From Pseudomonas mandelii (GTDB lineage Bacteria; Pseudomonadota; Gammaproteobacteria; Pseudomonadales; Pseudomonadaceae), in the NCBI RefSeq assembly GCF_024138395.1, contig NZ_JAMYDU010000007.1, positions 1-64,000 on the forward strand: a DNA stretch of 64,000 nt, given 5' to 3'. The position numbers and the translations under genes are program-made. Under the pieces are notes generated by a model. That model was given only the letters and a program-made list of their open reading frames with translations, was not told the DNA's origin and did no database searches. The first letter of the stretch is position 1. Every line of letters starts with the position of its first letter. Below, one piece after another: positions 26,165-34,251 of the stretch.

Positions 26165-27124
26165 TCAGTGGCGGCGCTTGAGGGTATCCGATGGCAATTC
26201 GCCGAACTGTTTGCGGTAGCTGTCGGAGAACCGGCCCAGGTGCAGGAAGCCGTAATCCATGGCCACTTCCGTGACGTTGCGCACGATGCAGGTCGGGTCG
26301 CTCAGGTTGGCGTGGATGCGTTCGAGCTTTTTCTGCCGGATGTAGTTTTTCGGCGTGTCCCCCGCGTTGCGTTCGAACAACCCATACAGCGAACGCAGGC
26401 TCATCCGCGCCTGGCGCGCCAGTTCTTCGCTGTCGATGTCCTGCTTGAGGTTGCACGCGATGTAATCGACCAGCGCCTCGAACGTCGCCGAGGGTGAGCC
26501 GGGGTCGGTGCGGATGACGTTGGTCTTCATCAGGCCAAGCATCTTGCTGACAACGATTTGCGCATAGTGCTCCTGCACCCGGGGAATCTGCTCGGTGGCT
26601 TCGGCTTCCTGGCAAATCATCGCCAGCAGACCAACGAATCCTTCCAGTTCATTGAGCTGATAACGGTTCTCCAGAAACCGTATACCCTGCCCCGGGTACC
26701 GCCAGCGCTGCTCTTCGCATACCGACTCCAGCAGCCGCGTGGGGACTTTCAGAATGAATTTTTCGCAATCACTGGAATAGGTCAGATCCACCGGATCGTC
26801 GGGGTTGATCAGCAGCAATTCGCCGGGGGCGAAGTAGTGTTCCTGGCCATGGCCACGCCACAGGCAGTTGCCGCGCAGCAGCACTTGCAAGTGATAGATG
26901 CTGTCGAGTGCATGGGAGATAACCCGCACGCTGGCGCCGTAACTGATGCGGCACAGGTCGAGACTGGCGAACTTGCGATGATCGAGGCTGGCCAGCGGCC
27001 GGCCGGCCCTGGGCATTTGGAGGCAATGATTGCCGACATGCTGATTGACATAGCCCGACACCGCGTAAGGGTCGGCGTGGTCGAAGACTCTGCTGCGATG
27101 ACTCAACAATTGCGCTTGCATCAT
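26165..27124 (-). CDS. benR: AraC/XylS family activator of benzoate genes
   Basis: A 319-residue activator that binds benzoate through its N-terminal half and DNA through two C-terminal helix-turn-helix motifs (about 215-310; LARQARMSLRSLYGLFERNAG and VTEVAMDYGFLHLGRFSDSYRKQFGELPS). It sits just upstream of benABCD on the same strand, the standard Pseudomonas layout. Two perfect target boxes are present before benA. GAGAG lies upstream of the double ATG at the start. Confidence 0.95.
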   Translation of the reverse strand: MMQAQLLSHRSRVFDHADPYAVSGYVNQHVGNHCLQMPRAGRPLASLDHRKFASLDLCRISYGASVRVISHALDSIYHLQVLLRGNCLWRGHGQEHYFAPGELLLINPDDPVDLTYSSDCEKFILKVPTRLLESVCEEQRWRYPGQGIRFLENRYQLNELEGFVGLLAMICQEAEATEQIPRVQEHYAQIVVSKMLGLMKTNVIRTDPGSPSATFEALVDYIACNLKQDIDSEELARQARMSLRSLYGLFERNAGDTPKNYIRQKKLERIHANLSDPTCIVRNVTEVAMDYGFLHLGRFSDSYRKQFGELPSDTLKRRH

Positions 27125-27188
27125 CGGATCACTCTCATTGTTGTTATCGGTGGCGCCGCCATTCTAGTGCCCTGGCCGAAACACAGAA

Positions 27189-27222
27189 GGCCACGAGATA
27201 AACGGTCGGTTATCTCGTGGCC
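27189..27222 (-). terminator. Terminator of the cat operon after catA
   Basis: GGCCACGAGATAA pairs with TTATCTCGTGGCC, a 13-bp perfect stem with an eight-base loop. On the - strand it is followed by TTCTGTGTTT. It ends the catBCA transcript just after catA. Confidence 0.85.
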
Positions 27223-27243
27223 CGGTTCGGCTGGGTGAGGATA

Positions 27244-28173
27244 TCAGTCCTCGAGCGCGCGAACCCGTTCATGGCGTTGCTGTTCCTCAGGCTGGGCAGA
27301 CGACTGCAGCGTGAAGTCAAAATCGATTTCGGCAAAACGCCCGCTCACGCCGTGAGCCGCCGCTCGCTGCGGGTCATCGCTGAAGGTGATTTTGGCAATC
27401 AGCTCATCACGGGTGGCATAGGCAAAATCGTCATGCAGGTACTGATCGCCATCGAGGTTGATCTGGGTGGTCAGGTGACGATGATCCGCTGCCGAAATAA
27501 AGAAGTGAATGTGCGCCGGACGCTGACCATGACGGCCCAGTTGATCGAGCAATTGCTGGGTCGGACCGTCCGGCGGGCAGCCGTAGCCCGACGGCACGAT
27601 GCTGCGAAAACGGTAACGGCCCTCGGCATCGGTGACGATGCGTCGACGCAGGTTGAATTCCGATTGAGTGGTATCGAAGTACGAATAAGTGCCGCCGGTA
27701 TTGGCGTGCCAGACATCCACCACCGCGCCGGCCAACGGTTCGCCGGCGGTATTCTTGACCTGGCCCTGCATGAACAGCACCACACCCGGATCGACGCCGT
27801 CATCCAGCCGCGCTTCGCCTTCCGACAGCGGCGCACCCGCCACATACAGCGGCCCTTCGATGGTCCGCGGTGTGCCGCCAGCCTTGCCGGCCTGCTCGTC
27901 TTCGGCGTCCATCAGCAGGTCGAGGTAATGCTCCAGACCGAGCCCGGCCACCACCAACCCCGCCTCTTGACGCGCACCCAGCACGTTGAGGTAGTTGACG
28001 GCTTTCCAGAACTCTTCCGGGGTCACGGCCAAGTCTTCGATGATGTTCACCGAATCGCGCAGAATCCGGTAAATCAGTGCCTTGACTCGCGGATCGCCGG
28101 CTTCGTTATGCAGACCGCTGGCGTCTTCGAGAAACTTCTGGGCACTGGGAGTGTGGGAAATCTTGACGTTCAT
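27244..28173 (-). CDS. catA: Catechol 1,2-dioxygenase
   Basis: A 309-residue intradiol dioxygenase converting catechol to cis,cis-muconate with non-haem Fe(III). Ligands read as Tyr163, Tyr197, His221 and His223 (GYGCPPDGP and RPAHIHF). The N-terminal helical zipper typical of CatA is present (about 1-100). It is third in catBCA, 54 bases after catC. Confidence 0.97.
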   Translation of the reverse strand: MNVKISHTPSAQKFLEDASGLHNEAGDPRVKALIYRILRDSVNIIEDLAVTPEEFWKAVNYLNVLGARQEAGLVVAGLGLEHYLDLLMDAEDEQAGKAGGTPRTIEGPLYVAGAPLSEGEARLDDGVDPGVVLFMQGQVKNTAGEPLAGAVVDVWHANTGGTYSYFDTTQSEFNLRRRIVTDAEGRYRFRSIVPSGYGCPPDGPTQQLLDQLGRHGQRPAHIHFFISAADHRHLTTQINLDGDQYLHDDFAYATRDELIAKITFSDDPQRAAAHGVSGRFAEIDFDFTLQSSAQPEEQQRHERVRALED

Positions 28174-28227
28174 TTTGGTGGGTTCCTCATCTTGTAATTA
28201 TTAGCGTAGCGAACTGACAGGCTGGGT

Positions 28228-28518
28228 TCAGCGGTCATCCTCGCGAATGGAAGAAGGATGCCGGCACATCGCGGTGACTTCGATCGCCATGTACGGGTAC
28301 AGCGGCAATTGCATCAGCAGGTCGTGCAGTTCCTGAACGCTGTCGACATCGAACACGCTGTAATTGGCATAGAGCCCGGCGATGCGCCACAGATGACGCC
28401 ACTTGCCTTGCTCTTGCAGGCGCTGGGCCAGGGCTTTTTCGTCGGCCTTGAGCTGAGCGGCGCGTTCCGGGTTCATGTCGACCGGTAAATTCACAGTCAT
28501 TTTTACGTGAAACAGCAT
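28228..28518 (-). CDS. catC: Muconolactone delta-isomerase
   Basis: A 96-residue isomerase converting muconolactone to beta-ketoadipate enol-lactone; it forms a decamer in known members. MLFHVKMTVNLPVDMNPE is the standard N-terminus, so the longer open frame is rejected. A GAGGAGGGCAT-type ribosome site lies directly upstream, only 10 bases after the catB stop. Confidence 0.96.
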   Translation of the reverse strand: MLFHVKMTVNLPVDMNPERAAQLKADEKALAQRLQEQGKWRHLWRIAGLYANYSVFDVDSVQELHDLLMQLPLYPYMAIEVTAMCRHPSSIREDDR

Positions 28519-28528
28519 GATGCCCTCC

Positions 28529-29677
28529 TCAGGCTTGATGAACGGCAGTAGTTGTCTTGTCCCGACGGAAAAACGCCAGGCGCTCTTCATCCAGAGTCAG
28601 GCCCAGCCCCGGTGTTTGCGGAACGTGCAGTTGGAAGTCGCGGTAGACCAATGGCTCGCTAAGGATGTCTTCGGTGAGCAGCAGCGGGCCGAACAATTCC
28701 GTGTCCCAGCCCAGTGTGTTCAGCGTGACAAAGGCATGGGCCGAAGCCAGCGTGCCGATACCGCCTTCGAGCATGGTGCCGCCGTACAGGCCAATACCGG
28801 CCGCCTCGGCAATCGCGGCGGTTCGCAGCACGGCGCGTGGGCCGCCGTTCTTGGCGATTTTCAGGGCGAATACCGAAGCCGCGCCCTCCCGCGCCAGGTT
28901 GAAGGCATCCTCCACGCATTCGATCGATTCATCGGCCATGATCGGCGCCGGGCTCACGGTATTCAGGCGCACCATGCCCGCGCGGTTATTGCGCGAGATC
29001 GGTTGTTCGATCAGGTCGATGCCGTTGGTTCCGAGGATACGGCAGGCGCGCAACGCGACCGCTTCGTCCCAGGCCTGATTGACATCGACCCGCACGCTGG
29101 CGCGATCGCCCAGCGCCTTTTTGATCGCAATGACGTGGGCCAGATCGCGGTTGACCTCGCCTGCGCCGATTTTCAGCTTGAAGATTCGGTGGCGACGCAG
29201 GTCGAGCATTTTTTCCGCTTCGGCGATGTCCTTGGCGGTGTCGCCGCTGGCCAAAGTCCAGGCCACCGGCAGCGTATCGCGAACGCGGCCGCCCAGCAGT
29301 TCGCTGACCGGCAGGCCCAGGCGCTTGCCCTGGGCGTCGAGCAAGGCGCTTTCGATACCTGATTTGGCGAAGGTGTTGCCACGAATGCTGCGCTCCAGGC
29401 GCAACATCGCGGCATTCACATTGCCGCTGTCCTGGCCAAGCAGCAAGGGCGCGAAGTGTTTGTCGATGTTGGTCTTGATGCTGTCCGGGCTTTCGTTGCC
29501 ATAGGCCAGACCGCCAATGGTGGTCGATTCACCGACCCCTTCAATACCTTCGGCACAGCGCACACGAATGATTACCAGGGTCTGGTTCTGCATCGTATGC
29601 ATCGCCAGCTTGTGCGGGCGGATGGTCGGCAAATCGACGATGATCGTCTCGATCGATTCAATGGCAGTTGCACGCAT
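28529..29677 (-). CDS. catB: Muconate cycloisomerase I
   Basis: A 382-residue enolase-superfamily enzyme converting cis,cis-muconate to muconolactone. The N-terminal capping domain carries VDLPTIRPHKLAMHTM. The barrel has the KLKIG lysines, the metal ligands in VDVNQAWDE, EQPI and ADES, and a second-strand lysine in FALKIAKNGG. The start at 29677 (MRATAIESIETIIVDLP) is chosen by family comparison; a 43-codon extension into the promoter is rejected. Confidence 0.95.
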   Translation of the reverse strand: MRATAIESIETIIVDLPTIRPHKLAMHTMQNQTLVIIRVRCAEGIEGVGESTTIGGLAYGNESPDSIKTNIDKHFAPLLLGQDSGNVNAAMLRLERSIRGNTFAKSGIESALLDAQGKRLGLPVSELLGGRVRDTLPVAWTLASGDTAKDIAEAEKMLDLRRHRIFKLKIGAGEVNRDLAHVIAIKKALGDRASVRVDVNQAWDEAVALRACRILGTNGIDLIEQPISRNNRAGMVRLNTVSPAPIMADESIECVEDAFNLAREGAASVFALKIAKNGGPRAVLRTAAIAEAAGIGLYGGTMLEGGIGTLASAHAFVTLNTLGWDTELFGPLLLTEDILSEPLVYRDFQLHVPQTPGLGLTLDEERLAFFRRDKTTTAVHQA

Positions 29678-29763
29678 GTCGATACCCGTCAGGTTCTTAA
29701 AGTTCTGGAACGGATTCTGGTACGGCTTTTTTCGGGAAGCCAATATAGAATTGGTCTGGCTCG

Positions 29764-29778
29764 ATACCTTAAAGGTAT
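29764..29778. promoter_or_regulatory. LysR-type (CatR) binding site
   Basis: ATACCTTAAAGGTAT is a perfect 15-bp inverted repeat containing the LysR consensus T-N11-A. It lies 87 bases upstream of catB and 26 bases upstream of catR, between the two divergent genes. Confidence 0.85.
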
Positions 29779-29804
29779 TTAACCGATCAACGTCCGGAGG
29801 CCTC

Positions 29805-30695
29805 ATGGAACTGCGTCACCTGCGGTATTTTCAGGTGTTGGCTCAAACCCTCAACTTCACCCGCGCCGCCGAACTGCTGCACATCGCCCAACCGCCGCTG
29901 AGCCGGCAGATCCAGCAGCTGGAAGACGAACTCGGGGTGCTTCTGCTGGAACGTGGCCGACCGCTGAAGCTGACCGATGCCGGGCGGTTTTTCCATGAAC
30001 ATTCCACCGCCCTGCTCGAACAACTGGGCAAGGTTTGCGACAACACGCGACGGATTGGTTTGGGCGAAAAGACCTGGCTGGGCATCGGCTTTGCGCCATC
30101 GACCCTCTATGGCGTGCTGCCGGAACTGATTCGCCGACTGCGCAGTGGGGAGCCGCTGGCGCTTGAGTTGGGGCTCTCGGAAATGACCACTTTGCAACAG
30201 GTGCAGGCCCTCAAGGCCGGGCGCATCGACATTGGTTTCGGGCGAATCCGCATCGACGACCCGGCGATAACCCAGACCGTTTTGACGGAAGACCGGCTGG
30301 TCGCCGCCCTGCCCGCCGGCCATCCATTACTGGCCGGGCCGATCAGCCTTCGTGACCTGGCAAAAGAACCCTTCGTGCTCTACCCCGGCAACCCACGGCC
30401 CAGCTACGCCGACCATGTGATCGCGTTATTCGAATCCTGTGGCGTGCACATCAACGTGGCGCAATGGACCAACGAGCTGCAAACAGCAATCGGTCTGGTG
30501 GGGGCGGGAATCGGGGTGACGTTGGTGCCGGCCTCAGTGCAGTTGCTGCACCGCGACGACATCGGCTTCACCCCGGTGCTGGAAGACAACGCCACCTCGC
30601 CGATCATCCTCAGCAGGCGCGTGGGCGATGTATCGCCGGGGTTGAATCATTGTTTGCGGATGATCGATGAACTGCTGCCGCGCGAAGGTTCGTAA
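29805..30695 (+). CDS. catR: LysR family activator of the cat operon
   Basis: A 296-residue regulator that activates catBCA in response to cis,cis-muconate. The N-terminal helix-turn-helix (NFTRAAELLHIAQPPLSRQI, about 18-37) is followed by a two-lobed ligand domain from about 90. MELRHLRYFQVLAQ is the standard start with CCGGAGG upstream. It is divergent from catB and overlooks the operator described. Confidence 0.95.
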   Translation: MELRHLRYFQVLAQTLNFTRAAELLHIAQPPLSRQIQQLEDELGVLLLERGRPLKLTDAGRFFHEHSTALLEQLGKVCDNTRRIGLGEKTWLGIGFAPSTLYGVLPELIRRLRSGEPLALELGLSEMTTLQQVQALKAGRIDIGFGRIRIDDPAITQTVLTEDRLVAALPAGHPLLAGPISLRDLAKEPFVLYPGNPRPSYADHVIALFESCGVHINVAQWTNELQTAIGLVGAGIGVTLVPASVQLLHRDDIGFTPVLEDNATSPIILSRRVGDVSPGLNHCLRMIDELLPREGS

Positions 30696-30751
30696 ATCAG
30701 GCCATTACACTGCTGTAGCAGCTGTCGAGCCCCAGCGAGGCCGCGTTCGGC

Positions 30752-30832
30752 GTAGGAGCTGCCGCAGGCTGCGATCTTTTTGATTTCGAAAATGCCAAAG
30801 ATCAAAAGATCGCAGGCTTCGCCAGCTCCTAC
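30752..30832. repeat. GTAGGAGCTGCCGCAGG-family palindrome
   Basis: GTAGGAGCTGCCGCAGGCTGCGATCTTTTTGAT is mirrored by ATCAAAAGATCGCAGGCTTCGCCAGCTCCTAC. It follows the catR stop; a half-copy of the GTAGCAGCTGTCGAGCC repeat lies just before it. Confidence 0.85.
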
Positions 30833-30843
30833 AAAGGAGTGCG

Positions 30844-31095
30844 TTAAGCCATTACGCCGGCGAGAGCTCGGCGCCCGGCGCGCATTTCGGTGCGAAGTTC
30901 TCCGATCAGGTTGGAAATATCGCGGACACTGGTCAATTCATCGGGCGATACGCCGGTAATCAACAGCTCAATCCGCCCGGTGCTGTGATCGAAGACCTTG
31001 ATCCGCAATGTTTCATCGCGATTCACGGTGCATTCGCAGGACAACGGTTTGAAACCGGACTCCACAATGCTGCACAGCTGGGGAACTGGAACCAT
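30844..31095 (-). CDS. DUF1652 protein
   Basis: An 83-residue protein of the Pseudomonas DUF1652 family: LCSIVESGFKPLSCECTVN, DHSTGRIELLITGVS and ISNLIGELRTEMRAG match its pattern. Function unknown. An ATG 13 codons upstream exists, but MVPVPQLCSIVE aligns better with the family start. Confidence 0.85.
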   Translation of the reverse strand: MVPVPQLCSIVESGFKPLSCECTVNRDETLRIKVFDHSTGRIELLITGVSPDELTSVRDISNLIGELRTEMRAGRRALAGVMA

Positions 31096-31229
31096 GACGA
31101 GCGCCCTCGGGGACGGTTTTCCGATTGGATCCACTCAGCGTAGATCAACTTCAATAAACCTGCGCCAGCGAACGCTAACAATTAGTGTTAGCTACTTCTC
31201 ATTTTGAACAGTTAAGCGCCCGGCATCGT

Positions 31230-32129
31230 TCAGTGGGTATCTGCGCCCCATAACCAGTGCCAGAGCCCGGGCAACTCAACCGCCTCTGAACTGTCACGGA
31301 CAGTCCGCGCCATGGCCGCCCGCTGCAGCGCTGCCGTGTCGTCGTAAAACGCTTTCTGCGCCGTGACCAGACCGGTGGCCGTGGCGCTGTCGAGGAGGAT
31401 TTGCAGGTATTCGCGGGTATGCCGCGCGGTGTAGCGATTCAGGTCGTGAAAGGTCACCACCACCGGAATCACCCCATCCACCGTCGGCAATTCACCGCGG
31501 GCGATGCGCTCGCGGACTTCGGACAGTTGCAACAGCATATTGGCCCGCCGACGGGGGCTGGCGTTGAAGCCCCAGATCTTGCCGTCATTGGCGCTCAGGT
31601 CGGTTAGCAATACTTGCATGCCATGTTTTTGATAAGCGGCGAAGGTGCGCTTGTCGTAGTTCCAGAAAGGTGGACGCACCAGGGTCGGCGAGGCTTTGCT
31701 GATCGCGGCGATGTCTGCGCTGCCATCAGTGAGCGACTGTTCCAGTTCTTGCGGGTCCAGCGAACGATGGTTGGTGTGCCGGCGCGTGGCGGTGTGGAAG
31801 CCCAACAGGTGACCTTCGGCGTGTTCGCGACGCATGATCTGTCGACCCGCTTCACTGCCGCCGGCGCGTGAGTCACGGGTCTGCACGAAGAACACGGCTT
31901 TAATGTCGGGTTGCAGCGGATTGCGCGCGAGGCTGTCGAGCACGGTGACGGTCGGGTTATAAAAACCGGACGCGCTGGGTCCGTCGTCGAAGGTCAGCAG
32001 GAAGCGGATCGGTGCTTGCGTGCGCAGACTTTGTTGCGTCTGCGGCGTCATTTCAATGGGCGCGGCGATGCAGCCCAGCAGGCCGACTGCGATGGCGAAC
32101 GCGGAGAAAACCTTGACCAACTGTTTCAT
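31230..32129 (-). CDS. Polysaccharide deacetylase family lipoprotein
   Basis: A 299-residue NodB-fold esterase with a lipoprotein signal (MKQLVKVFSAFAIAVGLLGC, cysteine at 20). LTFDDGPSASGF holds the catalytic Asp and metal Asp; a G-F-H-T segment (HLLGFHTATRRHTNH) supplies the metal His pair; RPPFWNYDKR and VTFHDLN are the other active-site loops. It should deacetylate a cell-surface or peptidoglycan sugar in the periplasm. No exopolysaccharide cluster is adjacent. Confidence 0.88.
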   Translation of the reverse strand: MKQLVKVFSAFAIAVGLLGCIAAPIEMTPQTQQSLRTQAPIRFLLTFDDGPSASGFYNPTVTVLDSLARNPLQPDIKAVFFVQTRDSRAGGSEAGRQIMRREHAEGHLLGFHTATRRHTNHRSLDPQELEQSLTDGSADIAAISKASPTLVRPPFWNYDKRTFAAYQKHGMQVLLTDLSANDGKIWGFNASPRRRANMLLQLSEVRERIARGELPTVDGVIPVVVTFHDLNRYTARHTREYLQILLDSATATGLVTAQKAFYDDTAALQRAAMARTVRDSSEAVELPGLWHWLWGADTH

Positions 32130-32317
32130 GTTTTGCCTTGGGCCAGACCTTGCGGTCATCACGTTTAATGGCAAAAACCCCTCGCCCATTCATCCCTCGA
32201 CCGACCTGCAGATCGCTGCAAGCCGAGGTTGGATAAGGGTACACAGTGTTTGGTTCCAGCGCCCGCTCCCGGACTCGCGTATTGCGCTTACGCGCAACGC
32301 GCCATGCCTGGCGCACA

Positions 32318-32408
32318 AGCAAAAGATCGCAGACTGCGCCAGCTCCTACATTGGAATGGCATACACCCGGTAGGAGCTGCCGAAGGCTGCGATCTTTTGA
32401 TCTTGCTT
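32318..32408. repeat. Inverted pair of GATCTTTTGATC-type repeats
   Basis: AGCAAAAGATCGCAGACTGCGCCAGCTCCTAC is mirrored by GTAGGAGCTGCCGAAGGCTGCGATCTTTTGATCTTGCT. It is another copy of the repeat at 16546. Confidence 0.85.
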
Positions 32409-32424
32409 GTAAGTGCCCGCAACT

Positions 32425-32456
32425 AAAAAGCCCCGCTTTCCATGGCGGGGCTTTTG
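32425..32456 (-). terminator. Rho-independent terminator
   Basis: AAAGCCCCGC pairs with GCGGGGCTTT around an eight-base loop, followed on the - strand by TTTAG. It ends the small gene at 32473-32631. Confidence 0.85.
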
Positions 32457-32472
32457 GGTATGTACAAGCCGA

Positions 32473-32631
32473 TCAGGGTTTCAGCGGGCGTTCTTGGTCG
32501 CGATCCGACAGCTCTTTACCGTCGTCAGGATGCTTCCAGTCCGGCCTCGAACGCCTCTGCCGCTCGAGCTCTTCCTCCGTCGGTTCATCGATGTCCTCAT
32601 CCGGGTCCGGACGTGTTGGTTCAGTGGCCAT
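32473..32631 (-). CDS. Small acidic hypothetical protein
   Basis: A 52-residue, highly charged protein (MATEPTRPDPDEDIDEPTEEE...), probably disordered. GGAGGTGGAC precedes the ATG and a strong terminator follows, both supporting a real gene. No family recognised. It lies next to azlD but has its own ribosome site and terminator. Confidence 0.7.
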   Translation of the reverse strand: MATEPTRPDPDEDIDEPTEEELERQRRSRPDWKHPDDGKELSDRDQERPLKP

Positions 32632-32703
32632 GTCCACCTCCCTTCCTTTCTCAAAAAGATCTGTCATCTGTTTTAAGCGTAGAACAGTTTCGGATGAGAC
32701 GAC

Positions 32704-33018
32704 TCAGAGCCACCACCGCAGCAAAAAGAAGAACCCCATGCTTAACAACATACTCAGCAAGGTGTTGCGGGTGTAAAGCACCAGGCCCACCGCCACCAGC
32801 GAACTGATCAGATAAGGATTGTCCCATTGCAGGTTCAACTGCTTGTCGGGCATGAACACGATCGGCCCGCAGATCGCGGTGAGCATGCCCGGCACCGCGA
32901 AACCGAGGAACTGCCGGGCATTGCTGCTCAAGCGCAGCGGCAGTCGAGGCTCGAGAAATACGTAGCGGTTCAGGAATACCAGCAGGCCCATCCCGATAAT
33001 CACAGCCCAGACCATCAT
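32704..33018 (-). CDS. azlD: AzlD family branched-chain amino acid export subunit
   Basis: A 104-residue inner-membrane protein with about four hydrophobic segments. It pairs with AzlC to export branched-chain amino acids or analogues. Its ATG overlaps the azlC stop by four bases, so the two subunits are made together. MMVWAVIIGMGLLVFLNRY is the typical N-terminus. Confidence 0.85.
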   Translation of the reverse strand: MMVWAVIIGMGLLVFLNRYVFLEPRLPLRLSSNARQFLGFAVPGMLTAICGPIVFMPDKQLNLQWDNPYLISSLVAVGLVLYTRNTLLSMLLSMGFFFLLRWWL

Positions 33019-33713
33019 GTGCGCCCCACGTAGAGTTTGTTGCAGATAAAGCCTGCGGTCATGCCCGCCAACCCAGACAGCACCAGCGCCGAGCCCCATT
33101 GCCAATAGCTGAACAACACCGAACAGAACAGTGAGACCGCCACGCAGACCACCGTCGGAACGTTGCGCACCACCGGTGTGATCAAGGCGATAAAGGTCGC
33201 CGCAATGGAGAAGTCCAGCCCCAGGTGTTCAAGGCCCGGAATGCTGCTGCCCAGCACAATGCCCGCGAGAGTGAAGAGGTTCCAGGCGATGTAAAACGTC
33301 AGACCCACGCCCAGGGCGTACCAGCGATTGAACTGCTGTTTGTCATGCTGACTGGTCAGGGCGAACAATTCATCGGTGAGCAAAAAGCCCAGCCCCACAC
33401 GCCAGCGGCCCGGCAACGGGGAAATCACCGAACGCATGCTCATCCCGTAAAGCAAATGCTGGGAGGTCAGCAACAATGTGGTCAACAGAATCGAAAAGAC
33501 ACCGGCGCCGCCCTTGAGCATGCCGATAGCGACCAATTGAGCCGCGCCGGCAAACACGATGCTCGACAAGCCTTGGCCTTGCAGGGGGGTGAGATTGGCC
33601 TCGATGGCCATGGACCCGGCCAGCAGCCCCCAAGGCGCGGTCGCCAGAGACAAGGGCATGATGGCCGCGGCACCGCGAAGGAAAGCGCTGCGCGGCATGA
33701 GTGAGTTGGACAT
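33015..33713 (-). CDS. azlC: AzlC family branched-chain amino acid export subunit
   Basis: A 232-residue membrane protein with about five to six helices. The segment LPLSLATAPWGLLAGSMAIEANLTPLQGQGLSSIVFAGAAQLVAIGML is characteristic of AzlC. It forms an exporter with the overlapping azlD product. No Lrp-type regulator is adjacent. It is divergent from the DUF2784 gene. Confidence 0.88.
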   Translation of the reverse strand: MSNSLMPRSAFLRGAAAIMPLSLATAPWGLLAGSMAIEANLTPLQGQGLSSIVFAGAAQLVAIGMLKGGAGVFSILLTTLLLTSQHLLYGMSMRSVISPLPGRWRVGLGFLLTDELFALTSQHDKQQFNRWYALGVGLTFYIAWNLFTLAGIVLGSSIPGLEHLGLDFSIAATFIALITPVVRNVPTVVCVAVSLFCSVLFSYWQWGSALVLSGLAGMTAGFICNKLYVGRT

Positions 33714-33849
33714 AACGCTCTACAACCAGGGAAAGACCCCAGACTGTGCCAGCAGTCGCGGCCAATGGCTTGAACAATCTTGCGCACTTTTGGCGATCAT
33801 CCGGCGCGAGTACCATGGAACGACTCACATAACGCGCCAGGGCATCGAC

Positions 33850-34236
33850 ATGCTCTACCGAATCGCCGCCGACGGGCTGGTCCTGTCTCACTTGTTGTTC
33901 ATTCTGTTCGTGCTGTTCGGGGGGCTGCTGGTGCTCAAATGGCACCACTTGGCCTGGTGGCACCTGCCCGCCGCCGCGTGGGGCGTGATCGTGGAAGTTT
34001 TCCACCTGACGTGCCCACTGACCGATTGGGAAAACCTCATGCGCCATGCGGCCGGGCAAACCGGTTACGGCGGTGGTTTTATTGAACATTATGTGTGGCC
34101 GATTATTTACCCGGCCGGGCTGACACCCACGATTCAGCTGGGGCTGGGCAGCGTGGTACTGGCGATCAACGTGCTGATCTACCTGCGGCTGATCCGTTTA
34201 TGGAAATTGCGGCGTCCGACTCATTCAGGGCAGTAA
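33850..34236 (+). CDS. DUF2784 membrane protein
   Basis: A 128-residue protein with about four membrane helices (MLYRIAADGLVLSHLLFILFV..., then WWHLPAAAWGVIVEVF, and a C-terminal helix). The conserved C-PLTDWENLMR segment (residues about 54-64) marks DUF2784. The longer open frame to 33559 crosses the azlC start and is not credible. Function unknown. Confidence 0.85.
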   Translation: MLYRIAADGLVLSHLLFILFVLFGGLLVLKWHHLAWWHLPAAAWGVIVEVFHLTCPLTDWENLMRHAAGQTGYGGGFIEHYVWPIIYPAGLTPTIQLGLGSVVLAINVLIYLRLIRLWKLRRPTHSGQ

Positions 34237-34251
34237 CCGGTCCGGTTGAGT

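Noticed and set aside
29677..29806. Extended N-terminus of catB
   Set aside because: It would cover the catR-catB operator and has no counterpart in known CatB.
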